From assembly GCA_002099365.1 (NCBI GenBank), contig MSED01000007.1, forward strand, positions 744,001 through 808,000: a stretch of DNA of 64,000 nt, written 5' to 3'. The stretch comes from Phialophora verrucosa (taxonomy: Eukaryota; Ascomycota; Eurotiomycetes; Chaetothyriales; Herpotrichiellaceae). This document shows positions 24,001-32,516 of the stretch, piece by piece; positions within the stretch are counted from its first letter, which is position 1; each line of letters opens with the position of its first letter. Made by a program: the position numbers and the translations under genes. The notes under the pieces were generated by a model. It was not told where the DNA came from. It was given only the letters and a program-made list of their open reading frames with translations, and searched no databases.

Positions 24001-24804
24001 GGCTCTGTACGCTGGCTGTTTTCGTGACGGATACCTCAAGAGCGCCCATATTGTTTCGATAGATCCCTTCTGCCACTCTTCACTCTTTTGTGACGCTAAG
24101 GCCAGTTCGATCGTTTCAAAGTAGACGGGCGAGTCTTTCACCATGTCGTCCGGTACATGGAGAGCAAGCATGCCAACAATCTTCAGCAACCTCGGTCCGT
24201 AAGACGTTATCGAGGTCGATTTGTCAATCAGAATGCTCTTCAAGTGGCGGGTAACGACCAGGCCCAGCCGCGAGAGATTGAACCTCCAGACATGGTCAGC
24301 AAGCGACCCCAGTTGCCCGAGCAGCGTAGCGTGCAAGGCCTGGCCGAAGTAGAGCAATCTGAACGTATCCCCCAAATCTCTGACTCTTGCCCGCCTGTAC
24401 TCCTGATACTGTAGCAAAAGCCTCAGCTGAAGCAGCAACTGGGTTGAATTCTCATACGGCGGAAGCGACACCTCACTGTCCACGAGTGCTTGGTAATCCA
24501 CCTCCCCATCAGTTCCAAGTCTCAACCGTTCGTTTTCATCCCACGTCCGTCTTGACAGGGCCTTCTCTTTTCGCCGAATGGAGTAGTAACGCCATACTCT
24601 CTGTATTTTTCGGGAAGCGTTTAATCTGTCTCTTTCTTGTTGTCGCTTGACTCGATCCGCTTGGGCTTGAGCGACGGGGTTGTTTCCGGATGGGGAAGAC
24701 CCCTGTCCAGGCTTTGAGAGCGCAGCCCAAGGATTCGTCGTGTTGCGGCCAGAGAGGTTGACCTGTCGGGCTTTGCGGGCATTGCCTGTGAATGACTGAT
24801 GCAT
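21100..24804 (-). CDS. hul5: HECT E3 ubiquitin ligase (Hul5/UBE3C type)
   Basis: A proteasome-associated ubiquitin chain-elongating ligase (Hul5 in yeast, UBE3C in animals) involved in degrading misfolded or stalled substrates. From ATG 24804 it encodes 1,234 residues in one exon; the frame stays open to 25032, but family members begin at the MHQSFTGN motif, so the shorter start is chosen. An IQ-like element (SRKIQRVWRYYSIRRKEK) lies near residue 70. The C-terminal third is the HECT domain, with the FIDKFGAPEAGIDGGGVTKE segment, FLGRVVGKCLYEGIL, and the catalytic cysteine in STSTCVNLLKLP about 35 residues from the end. It is divergent from med21, with 434 bp between starts. Confidence 0.95.
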   Translation of the reverse strand: MHQSFTGNARKARQVNLSGRNTTNPWAALSKPGQGSSPSGNNPVAQAQADRVKRQQERDRLNASRKIQRVWRYYSIRRKEKALSRRTWDENERLRLGTDGEVDYQALVDSEVSLPPYENSTQLLLQLRLLLQYQEYRRARVRDLGDTFRLLYFGQALHATLLGQLGSLADHVWRFNLSRLGLVVTRHLKSILIDKSTSITSYGPRLLKIVGMLALHVPDDMVKDSPVYFETIELALASQKSEEWQKGSIETIWALLRYPSRKQPAYRAFVTRLMAQPSYADDSEVLARLATPVDVTELSTAITKILEDEDATKTDASTIPERLWQLAYLVYFHDAVQRGSADRAYIEALSALLGDCANEIAERYEQADQLMSDDNSKNTAAPLPSFVHDMISRIPQQDNLQAVLDEMGPQSSTEDARDAEFQSAKRLANFAVALLRAFPAQAQNIRMALYRGSVKTVGNADVSTIQYFWNTARGTGVFKKITRDHRNVLSLLREAAPPTNQIGQAQVSKAEIAQWRDEWRITLLFLELYTFVLKFMDDEDFFSYDKSHSFGATTTSAISILSRKGSLPLDDVAQMTIFLKNLAFVLYWNAADLVESNEHEEEVGISALFGASSNSSNRQTEKKQQTLTGNGVSQGYLKGLVTGLLRMLHERDSRRSFVPPGHWLMTNQVSMAGFIPAVVAEEERRHELGEDDNVEEQQDDFDKDTELDESAGSLQGEMLLNTMFGIRPSHIPRSRASRMADRIEKQRLQARKKRQLESLAPRLEILRNLPFFIPFETRVQIFREFVYRDQLRRRDGAIDPDTWRMSVATGTQGRGPDGRPRGIDIVSRHHAEIRRESVFEDAYEAFYGLGEGLKEPIQITFIDKFGAPEAGIDGGGVTKEFLMSVTSEAFDPDASLAMFKENAQRYLYPNPLIYQETAEYLKRAGRKPGTEGFDYPMAEFLRRFQFLGRVVGKCLYEGILIDVSFAGFFLLKWALTGGTTVGSNESAYRATINDLREFDEELYQGLLKLKNYPGDVENDFGLDFTVTDTITIEDERHNEVHQTVTTELIANGASTPVTNTNRLVYIDRIVRYRLQQQPKAVTDAFLRGLGQIIQPMWLAMFNQKELQKLVGGDNTELDIADLRRNTQYGGLYVIGDDGQEHPTVQLFWKALQDMSDSDRRKVLKFVTSTPRAPLLGFSHLNPKFSIRDSSEDQERLPSTSTCVNLLKLPRYGDIKTMKEKLLYAVNSGAGFDLS

Positions 24805-25238
24805 GGTGGGAGTGGTGGCGGGGGGTTGTTCAGAAGGCTCCGAGTACTGAGGACAACGCCGCGGTGACGTGGGCTCGGAATCAACACAGTTTCGGACGGG
24901 AACGGGGTGACATGTTCTCGACCGCGGATTAGAGGAGGAGATGAGAAGAGAATACCGTGTGCCGGCGATAAAAAGGACGGGTATTGGCGTTCGGTGTCGA
25001 GGGAAACTGCCAGAGGCAAATAGAAAGGACAATCATTAGTATCGCTCTACTACCGACAAGGCTGACCTGATGACTGCCTGGAATCGCTGATGGGCATGTG
25101 CAATTAAGCTCCGGGCGATAACCCGCACCCCACCTGAAGCCTTGTCTCGCCTGTTCACTCAGCCTCGTGCGTTCGGACAAGAAGTTCACCTCACAGAGCA
25201 GCAACCTGCCCTCACACATCACCGCCACCACCGCCACC
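24805..25238. promoter_or_regulatory. Shared promoter region of hul5 and med21
   Basis: 434 bp between divergent starts. A CACCGCCAC-type repeated stretch sits directly before the med21 ATG. No specific factor site is assigned. Confidence 0.5.
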
Positions 25239-25784
25239 ATGTCCTCCGACATCCTCACCCAACTACAAACCTGCTACGATCAACTCCTCACCCAATTCTT
25301 CTCCACGATCTCATACCTCTCTCAACGTCACCCTCTGGTCGCGCCTGACCCCGACCCGAATGACCCGTTTACGAACCCACCCTCCGCCGCCGCGGCAGCA
25401 TCTCAAACTCCCAACCCCGCCGACCCATCCCAGTCTGTGTCCACGTCCGGAGTGAACCCCGGTCCAGAGGACACAGAGCGCGCACCCTACCCACTCCGCC
25501 CTGTATCGCAACAGACATTTGAGACCGCCCAGCAGGAGCTGGCAGAGGACCTTGTGCTCAAAGGCCAGCAGATTGAGTTGTTGATTTCACGATTACCGGG
25601 GATCGGGAGGGGCGAGGAACAGCAGGCCGAGGAGATCAAGGTGTTGACGGAGAAAGTGAGGGAGATGGAGACGCGGAGGAGGGAGAAGCGGAGGGAGATG
25701 AGACGGTATGTCAAGAGGCTGGAGAATGTGGTGATGGGTATGGCTGAGAGCGTAGATTATGGCCATACGAATGGACATGGATGA
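25239..25784 (+). CDS. med21: Mediator complex subunit 21
   Basis: Med21 (Srb7) is a middle-module subunit of Mediator, pairing with Med7 to link activators to RNA polymerase II. The 181-residue protein starts MSSDILTQLQTCYDQLLTQF, the family's characteristic N-terminus, and reads on through YLSQRHPL. A low-complexity Pro/Ala-rich insert (about residues 40-85) separates this from the second helix (QQTFETAQQELAEDLVLKGQQ) and the ISRLPGIGRGEEQQAEEI coiled coil. The frame opens upstream at 25167, but the ATG at 25239 fits the family and has a good ACCATG context. It is a single exon. It converges on shugoshin, with 240 bp between the stops. Confidence 0.95.
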   Translation: MSSDILTQLQTCYDQLLTQFFSTISYLSQRHPLVAPDPDPNDPFTNPPSAAAAASQTPNPADPSQSVSTSGVNPGPEDTERAPYPLRPVSQQTFETAQQELAEDLVLKGQQIELLISRLPGIGRGEEQQAEEIKVLTEKVREMETRRREKRREMRRYVKRLENVVMGMAESVDYGHTNGHG

Positions 25785-26024
25785 AGGCAAAGGTTATGAA
25801 GCTGTCATGTCAAGAGCACCACTCCGTGGAGGGAGAGACATCTCTTTCCACCTCCGCCTCTAGTACCACGCTTGCTTGAACGACAGGATAAACCGCCCGT
25901 GTGGCTCGCCAATGGACCTATCCAACCTACAAATCAACAACGAAAATGTGCGGACCACACTAACAGGGACCGTGTCTCTCAGAAGCGACATATCACAAGT
26001 TCAGCAACCGCCCGGCTCAGAACC

Positions 26025-28304
26025 CTAGATCATCATACTCCGCCGCCGGTTTAACGTCCTTTCTGCCCTCGAACTCACAGCGGATCCAGCATCGGCACCG
26101 GATGTTATCTCCTTCGCTTTCAGGTTCAAATTGACGCTGTTTGAGCGCTTGATGTCCCTCGCAATGCTGGCCATTTGCTCACTACGCGTTCTGGCCGTAG
26201 AACTTGGGCGTGCAGGGGCGTCTCGCGCGGTGGACGAGTTTGCGTCAGAGACAAGACCGTGACTAGGATCTTTATGTGTGGCGGAGCGAGTGGAAGAGGA
26301 TGGTTGCACCGAGTGCCTCCGTGTAGTTAAACCACTTCCAGAGGGCTTCCGTCTCGCAGTTGACGGTGCTCCATGGCCACTTTGATGGGTGTCCGCCTTT
26401 TCGAAGGCTTCCGTGGGCGAGGATACTGGCGGGTCGAATATACTGAGCCGATCGGTGGCCTCCACCATGTCTTCTGCAGCGTTGTGTCGCTCGGCGCTTT
26501 TCTTGCTGTCACTGCTTATTCGCTCTTTCCTCTCCTTATCCCTCAGCGGACTGGCCGGCTCTTCTTTGTTGCACATGGGGAGTTTCCCCCACCGCTCTTC
26601 TGCGCTGGCGTCTTTCTCCTGCTTAACATCCATCACCGTGCATTGATCTTCGTTGACCTTGACCTCAGACTTCGCCCGATCAACACTTCCTCCTCTGGAC
26701 CCCGCGGTGCTTTCCTTGTTTCTTTCCAGTCCTTCCACAGCGCCGACAAGCTCTTTACCAGGCCTTCTCATCTTATCTCTCAGGTTAGGTTCCGCATAGC
26801 TTACCGCAGCTCGTGCTCGGCGAGATCCCCTTCCGATGCTCCCATTGAGAACGTCCTCGACCGAGCTCAATACGGCCGTTTCCTTGGGTTGATGCGGATT
26901 CCGAGCAGAAGGCTCTGTGGACAAGGGTGACAGAATACCGTCGACTTCACCGGCTGGCGTCTTTGGCGGAAGATCCTTCCCTCCGCCATCTCGGTCATCT
27001 GTGGGCTGAGCAAGGTTTTCCGGATCAATCTGTGGCGGAGGATTGTTCCGGCGAATAGGCCTGGTGGCAGTCTGCTTCGGTTGCTCTTCTCGGTCGTCTT
27101 TCAGCTTCTCGGAGACATGTATTCTTCTTTTCGTAGGTGAGTTCGTGCTCTTTGGTGCAAGGATCTTCCTAGCTGCGAGTGTGACCTTCTGTGGAGATTG
27201 GGCTTCTGTCTGTACACCTGTTGCGTTCTCTCGTCCAGGTGCCCTCGTAAACCTGGACCCTCTCTTTGTGCCGGTAGAGGCCGAGTTCCACATCTCCTGT
27301 CGACGTTGAAAGATGAAGTCGACCTCTTCACTCGGAGGCTGCTGTATAACCGGTCCCTCCAGATCTGACGCGTCAAGTTTCCGTTTAGCACCGGATTTCA
27401 GTGGCTGCAGGCTCAGCTTCGACGTCGGTGGCTCTTGTGGCTGAGGCATCGGGTCTTCAGATGCTTCATCGGCAAGCTCCTCAGGGGGTATCGTCTGGAG
27501 CAAGGCACTGGTCCGACGTTTGCGCCTTCTCTCTAGCATCGACGGCAACTGCGCAGCGTCTTCAACGCCAGTGTCGAGCTCTGACGTCCTCGCCAGATCC
27601 ATGCCAATCGGCTCGTTGACGTCGAAGTGTACTTCCGGCGGCGGTCCCAACTCCGGCGACTCCGACGCCTGCTGCAATGCCGCCTCCTCACGCAGTACAG
27701 ACAATTCGGCATTCTCCAGTGTTCGCCTGGGGTAGAGCTTGTCTTCGCGAATTGCAGGTAGTCGTCCGTCATTCAGTTCGCCCTCTGCCGCCGTCGCCGC
27801 CGCCTCCCTCATAGACAGCCGATTCCTCCATTCTTCCTCGGTAGCTGAACTCAATCTCTGCCCGACGTTGGCAAGCCGGCTCTTCCGTCGCCCTTTTCGT
27901 GCCACCTTCTCAGGTATTCGCCCCAACTCTCCGACCAACTCGCCCACTTCCTCCATCTTTTTCTGTAATCGGTCTCTCAGGTCGAAAATATCCCTGTTGA
28001 TGTTGCTTGCGGCGCGCCATCGCTCCGCTTCCGCCTGGGCGGCAATAGCTTGTTCGCGCAGGGAGATGTTGTCAGCGACGAGGCGGGAAATTTCTGTTTC
28101 GAGGTTGCGAATACGCTGCGACTGGGTTGAGTTCACCCGGGCGATCTCGCGGTTTTGGCGGATGAAGCGGCGTTTTACTGCGACTTTGTCAGATGCGGTG
28201 CCGCCCAGGAAGGATTGGAAGGTGCTCGGAAGGAACGTTAAGTACTTACAGGCATCAAAACTTTCGGCTGGCGGAGCGGGAGGTTGCTCGTTGAGTTTGG
28301 CCAT
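26025..28304 (-). CDS. sgo1: Shugoshin, protector of centromeric cohesion
   Basis: Shugoshin recruits PP2A to centromeres and shields cohesin from separase. Exons 28304-28250 and 28177-26025 join in phase (..ESFDA-LKRRFIRQNREIAR..), giving 735 residues; the 72-nt intron has donor GTAAGT. The N-terminal coiled coil (SQRIRNLETEISRLVADN) is the PP2A-binding region. The basic SGO motif that contacts phosphorylated histone H2A is present near residue 480 as RRARAAVSYAEPNLRDKMRR. The long, charged middle region is poorly conserved, as usual. It shares a 494-bp divergent promoter region with dad2, another segregation gene. Confidence 0.94.
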   Translation of the reverse strand: MAKLNEQPPAPPAESFDACKYLTFLPSTFQSFLGGTASDKVAVKRRFIRQNREIARVNSTQSQRIRNLETEISRLVADNISLREQAIAAQAEAERWRAASNINRDIFDLRDRLQKKMEEVGELVGELGRIPEKVARKGRRKSRLANVGQRLSSATEEEWRNRLSMREAAATAAEGELNDGRLPAIREDKLYPRRTLENAELSVLREEAALQQASESPELGPPPEVHFDVNEPIGMDLARTSELDTGVEDAAQLPSMLERRRKRRTSALLQTIPPEELADEASEDPMPQPQEPPTSKLSLQPLKSGAKRKLDASDLEGPVIQQPPSEEVDFIFQRRQEMWNSASTGTKRGSRFTRAPGRENATGVQTEAQSPQKVTLAARKILAPKSTNSPTKRRIHVSEKLKDDREEQPKQTATRPIRRNNPPPQIDPENLAQPTDDRDGGGKDLPPKTPAGEVDGILSPLSTEPSARNPHQPKETAVLSSVEDVLNGSIGRGSRRARAAVSYAEPNLRDKMRRPGKELVGAVEGLERNKESTAGSRGGSVDRAKSEVKVNEDQCTVMDVKQEKDASAEERWGKLPMCNKEEPASPLRDKERKERISSDSKKSAERHNAAEDMVEATDRLSIFDPPVSSPTEAFEKADTHQSGHGAPSTARRKPSGSGLTTRRHSVQPSSSTRSATHKDPSHGLVSDANSSTARDAPARPSSTARTRSEQMASIARDIKRSNSVNLNLKAKEITSGADAGSAVSSRAERTLNRRRSMMI

Positions 28305-28798
28305 TGCATGTCAATCTGTCGTGGCCCCTGAGGCAAGGAAAGCGTAGCTCGCAGAATACGCACCCCAGGAAGAAGGGTGGAATGGTCTTGGGGCTCGAGG
28401 CGACACGCTGTAGCTACTGTATGCAGCGATATGCGATAGAGCGAAGCCAAAGGGCGAGCGAGCTGATTGTACATAACGATGCGTGTGTCCAAAAGCAGCA
28501 TGCACAACAAAAGGCCTATTCAGGAATAGCTTGTTGTGCCCGTCCAATCACACTCGCGACGTGAACAACTCAAAATTCCGCGCACCCCTCACTCCTCATG
28601 CTCGTCCTCCGTCACGCCTCGCGATTCGGCAAGCCTGGGTTGTGACCAAGACCCAACACCGCAGCCCAGTTCGTGTGAGCTCGCCAAGGGTTCGAACTAG
28701 CATCGCGACCAGACTGAAGGAATCACCAACTTATTTATTGGAAACCGCGCGCGCGCACACCAGTGCAGGAAGTACAAGCCTCCTCGCCTCAAAACGCC
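28305..28798. promoter_or_regulatory. Shared promoter region of sgo1 and dad2
   Basis: 494 bp between divergent starts of two mitotic genes. A GCGCGCGCGC run lies at about 28747-28756, near the dad2 start. No confirmed cell-cycle box was identified. Confidence 0.55.
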
Positions 28799-29296
28799 AT
28801 GGCCCAGCCTACCCGCTCCTTCACCACGAACCCAAACACAGGGACATTCCCAAACACGAGCCGCTCAAGTCTGGCCGGCCCCTCCTCAGCACTGCATGCC
28901 CGCATCGCCCAAAAGCGCCAGGAACTCCAGAACTTGACGCAGCTGCGCGATCTGTCCGCCGAACTGACCTCGCAGCTGGAGACCCTCCAAGCGAGACTCG
29001 CGCAATTGAATGACGGGGCCCAGAGCGTGGGCCTCGTGCTCGCGAACTGGGAAAACGTGCTAGGTGTGATTCGGATGGTAGGGACCAAGGTGCCGGTGCC
29101 AGTGTCAAGGCCCGAGGATGACAACGATAGAGTGGACGAGGAGAACGGAGACAGAGTGAATGGCCGGGAACAAGACCAATACGACCACCGGCAGCGGCAG
29201 CAGCGGCAGCAGCAGCAGCAGCAGCAAACGCAACTAGAGTTGCCGGTCCCGCTCGTGAGGATACCTGTGCAGTCGAAGACCGGGGTCGGAGGATGA
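28799..29296 (+). CDS. dad2: DASH/Dam1 complex subunit Dad2
   Basis: Dad2 is a subunit of the fungal DASH ring that couples kinetochores to spindle microtubules. The 165-residue frame has the family core at about residues 30-95: SSALHARIAQKRQELQNL, then LRDLSAELTSQLETLQARLA, LNDGAQSV and LANWENVLGVIRM. The ATG at 28799 is chosen over an upstream in-frame ATG at 28763 because the core and MAQPTRSF start fit fungal Dad2. After the core comes an acidic segment and then a glutamine run encoded by CAG repeats (about 29195-29227), which is longer than I expect for this family. It is a single exon. Confidence 0.92.
   Translation: MAQPTRSFTTNPNTGTFPNTSRSSLAGPSSALHARIAQKRQELQNLTQLRDLSAELTSQLETLQARLAQLNDGAQSVGLVLANWENVLGVIRMVGTKVPVPVSRPEDDNDRVDEENGDRVNGREQDQYDHRQRQQRQQQQQQQTQLELPVPLVRIPVQSKTGVGG
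29195..29227 (+). repeat. CAG/CGG repeat encoding Gln-rich run in Dad2
   Basis: Imperfect CAG trinucleotide repeat with interspersed CGG, giving RQQRQQQQQQQ in the Dad2 C-terminal tail. Confidence 0.9.
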
Positions 29297-29572
29297 GGAT
29301 GAGGGTGAAGGTGACGGCGAACGGAATTCGACATATCAACTGCCTAGGGAGAAAACAACGGGAGAGTACAGCTTCTGGTACAGTACCGGAGGTACGAACC
29401 ATCCGACCGATCCTGAGGAAGCTGGACGGAGAGACTATCCAAATGAAGGCACTCTGACTATGGACAGAGTCGCCCATGGTAGATGATAGCACGAGTAAGC
29501 GAGCCGAATAACCTCTCTATCACTGGCTCTGTCCACCCCTCTCCGAGGATGCCGCCATGCGTGGTAGTATTT

Positions 29573-29622
29573 GGATAGGACAACAGGACAGAGAAGGTAG
29601 TATAGGATAGGACAACAGGACA
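29573..29622. repeat. 18-bp direct repeat, 32-bp period
   Basis: GGATAGGACAACAGGACA occurs exactly at 29573-29590 and 29605-29622. Confidence 0.9.
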
Positions 29623-29909
29623 TGGTAGACCTTCCCTGCCAATAAAACAGCCATCCGTCCATCCAGCCTGCGAGCCAGCCAGCCAACCAGCCATGCATCA
29701 AGACAACCATCTGGCTGAACCAGCCAATCCAATCCAATCCAGTCCAGTCCAAGGCATTACGCCGTGTCACTTTGCGATCGATCTTGCTCTTCTGTACTAT
29801 ACTAAGACTAAGCTATTCTATGCTACGCTACGCTCTATATACTGCGCGCTACGCTGGCCACGCTGTCGAGATAGGGATGAGTGCCCTGGATTTCGATCTG
29901 CGAAGGAAA

Positions 29910-29918
29910 TACTCCGTA
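29910..29918. repeat. Dispersed 9-mer TACTCCGTA
   Basis: One of four exact copies (either strand) found between genes in this window; flanks extend the partial palindrome. Confidence 0.6.
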
Positions 29919-30330
29919 TATGACAGACAAGACAAGTGATGGAATGGATCTTACTTTGATTCTAGTCATTCCATTGTGTCAAGCTACGTACACTATGTCG
30001 ATCGAGGCTACCAGGTTTCCATCCATCAATCATAGCCTAGCTCCTCTCTTCGGGAAGGGTCTTGACGTAACAACGAGTGGTGGCCAGTTAGTGGATTGAC
30101 TGATTTTCGAGCGCTCATGAAAGACTCGAGTGGCAGCGTGGACGTGTCAATCCAGCCTCGAGTTCAGGTTCGGGTCCAACAATCATAGAGTACTCCACTG
30201 CCGTTCCCTTTCCAACACCAACACCGACGCTTAAAGGACAAGTCTGCAAATTCAATCGCGCAATTTCACCCATGGCGTACCGGGCATAACATCTCCGAGT
30301 GTCGATCCACACAGCGGCAGCCATATCAGC

Positions 30331-32148
30331 CTATGAAGCAGCGGCCACCATGTTCATGGCCGTACCCTCATCGCCTCCGCCCACTTGCTGATGCTGCTGG
30401 GCAACGCTCCCGGCTGCCTTGGTAGCCAGGATCTTAGCCTGTGCCTGCTGGGCAATCTTCTTCTTTTGCTTCTCTGCCCACTCGCGACTGGCCTGTCTGC
30501 CCCTCTCCGCAGCCGCTGCCCTGGCCTTCCGTGTGGCCTCTTCCTTCTCCCGTCGTTCTTTCTCCGCGCGTTCGAGTTCGGCTTTGGTGCGCCCGAAGAC
30601 TTCTTTGCCTTTAGCCTTCTGATGGACAACGTCGTCTTTAGTGATGGCGGACTTTTGACCGGTTGTCAAAATGAGGGACGAGACACGTGGCTTTTGGGCC
30701 ACAGCTGAGGTGCTGATGCTGGTCGTGGTGGTGGTGCGTCGAACGCTGGAGTTCGCTTTTGTGGTGGTTGAATCTGCCGCTTTGGGCTTTGCGCCGAGCG
30801 AGGAGGGACGTGGTTTTGGCTGAGAAACGGTAGCAGGCTTGGGGGCGACGTTCTCCTTGTTAAGTCCATTGGCGTAGATACTCATCCTCGCTTGACTGGC
30901 CTTGTTCTCTCTCGGGACGACGCTAGGTCGAGCCACTTTGGCAGGCACGGGACGAGCTTTGAACACCTTCTTTTCCTTCTCGGCTTCTTCTTCGCGCTTG
31001 AGCCGCTCTTCGCGGTGTGCCTTCAACTTGGCGGAAATGGCCTCTCCTGGTAGTTGAAATGTTGGCTTGGTAGGAGGTTTGCTGGATTTGGCTGGGACAA
31101 AGGGTGGCCTGCTGGTGGACAAGTTCTCACTAGGAATGCGCTTCTTGGTGGTATTCGGCAAGCTCTTAGCTGGGGAATTCGAGAACGAGAGCGATGGTGG
31201 CGCAGGTTGAGCGTGAGTGGGTCGGGACTTGTGCCCGTCAAGAACCGGTTTCTTGACTGGCTTCGCAGTGACTGTGGGCTTGACTATAGGTTTGACAGAC
31301 GATTGTCGGGAGACGGTTGGCTTTGGACGGTCGCTGGATTTAGGCACTGGTTGGGTCTTCGTAGGCGAGATACGCTGCGTTCGTGCCGGGGTCGCCCCAT
31401 GCTTCTTGGATGACCTCAGGGCAGGACCCTCGGATGGAGCGTTGATCCTAGCGGGGCTCTCCTTCCTAGGCTTGACTGGGGACTCCATCTTCAGGTCTTC
31501 CATGGCCGGAAGTGTCTCAGCAATCTTTTCGATTGCGTCTTCCAACGCGTCGATGGCCTCTACCGAGTCTTCAATCCGTGATGTACGCGATGTGACCTGT
31601 TCGACGAACGAGTCGGGCGACTTGTTCTCCTCCTCGAATGACAACATCCTTCCTGGCGTCCTGGAGGTAATCTTTTCAACAAAAGAGTCTTCGAAAGTGT
31701 CAACAGCAGGAGCTGGTGTCCCTTCTACAGGCTTATGTATATCTGGGTTGAATTTGGGTGTCTTTGGAGCATCAACCAGAACGTGCTGTGGTGTAGACTC
31801 CGAATCGAGGGGTGCGTTCTCTTCAATTGGCGCGTCGACTCGCTCTGGCGAAAGTTCGTCGTGGACAGTATCGTTCGCCTCGACGGTCTCCTTCTTCGTC
31901 TGTCTACCCTTCTTCTTGCCTTGAGCCTTCTTGGTCGACACACCCGAATCGTCCGCAAAAGGATCTTCCTGGCTCGGCGAATTAGTATCGGTAGTGATGT
32001 CCTTCAATGGCGGTCGACTCAAGTCCTCCGCGTTCGCGTTGCTGTGAGGAGAATTGTGAAAGGAGTCCGCGTCGGCATCCTCGTGGATGAGTTGAGCGTG
32101 CGGTTCTTCTTGGACCTGAGCTCGCAAAGCAGCACGAGTCACGCGCAT
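30331..32148 (-). CDS. Conserved fungal basic protein with TPX2-like motif
   Basis: A 605-residue protein starting MRVTRAALRAQ, a start I associate with a conserved filamentous-fungal family of unknown function. Most of it is disordered and rich in Ser, Pro, Lys and Thr, with PPLKDI and TPGRMLSFEEE-like short motifs. Near residues 375-435 is LPGEAISAKLKAHREERLKR followed by KVFKARPVPAKV; the FKARPVP element resembles the signature of TPX2-domain microtubule-binding proteins. The C-terminus is a strongly charged helix (FGRTKAELERAEKERREK.. to REWAEKQKKKIAQQAQAK). The frame is open upstream to 32268, but MRVTR is the better start. A spindle or microtubule role is inferred from the motif only. 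Confidence 0.78.
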   Translation of the reverse strand: MRVTRAALRAQVQEEPHAQLIHEDADADSFHNSPHSNANAEDLSRPPLKDITTDTNSPSQEDPFADDSGVSTKKAQGKKKGRQTKKETVEANDTVHDELSPERVDAPIEENAPLDSESTPQHVLVDAPKTPKFNPDIHKPVEGTPAPAVDTFEDSFVEKITSRTPGRMLSFEEENKSPDSFVEQVTSRTSRIEDSVEAIDALEDAIEKIAETLPAMEDLKMESPVKPRKESPARINAPSEGPALRSSKKHGATPARTQRISPTKTQPVPKSSDRPKPTVSRQSSVKPIVKPTVTAKPVKKPVLDGHKSRPTHAQPAPPSLSFSNSPAKSLPNTTKKRIPSENLSTSRPPFVPAKSSKPPTKPTFQLPGEAISAKLKAHREERLKREEEAEKEKKVFKARPVPAKVARPSVVPRENKASQARMSIYANGLNKENVAPKPATVSQPKPRPSSLGAKPKAADSTTTKANSSVRRTTTTTSISTSAVAQKPRVSSLILTTGQKSAITKDDVVHQKAKGKEVFGRTKAELERAEKERREKEEATRKARAAAAERGRQASREWAEKQKKKIAQQAQAKILATKAAGSVAQQHQQVGGGDEGTAMNMVAAAS

Positions 32149-32516
32149 GATGGAGGTTTGGTTTAATAGGCCGTGTAGGGAGTAACGGTAGTAGTGAGCT
32201 AAGTGTCGAGTGTTGATGCTGAGACTGAAAGTTGAATCTTGTCTTACTCTGAGGATCGGGGGATGCACATCTGTGACGCGCTTTGTTTGGAAGGGAGCGC
32301 CCCAGCAACGAAGGTGGAGCTTGCTGCTTTAACCGAGATAGCGTACAATAAGCCGTTCGTGGGATCCCCTCAGCCTTACCTCCCAGCCTCGTCTCCCAGA
32401 TTCGTTCAACACTTTACTACGTACTCGTCGACAGAATCAAAACAATCCAATTTGCTGTGCCCATTTCCCTTTTGCCTGCTGTCATTGACTTGCCCACTGC
32501 CATCGCCATTTCCGTC
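32149..32516. other. Intergenic: promoter of TPX2-like gene, 3' flank of STAND gene
   Basis: 368 bp. Nothing recognisable apart from an expected minus-strand promoter. Confidence 0.4.

Larger units (their letters stand above)
29297..30330. other. Intergenic with short direct repeats
   Basis: 1.03 kb between dad2 and the TPX2-like gene (convergent). It holds an 18-bp direct repeat (29573-29590 and 29605-29622), CCAGCC/CCATCC and ATCCA/GTCCA repeats (about 29651-29752), and one TACTCCGTA 9-mer at 29910. No gene is supported. Confidence 0.5.
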
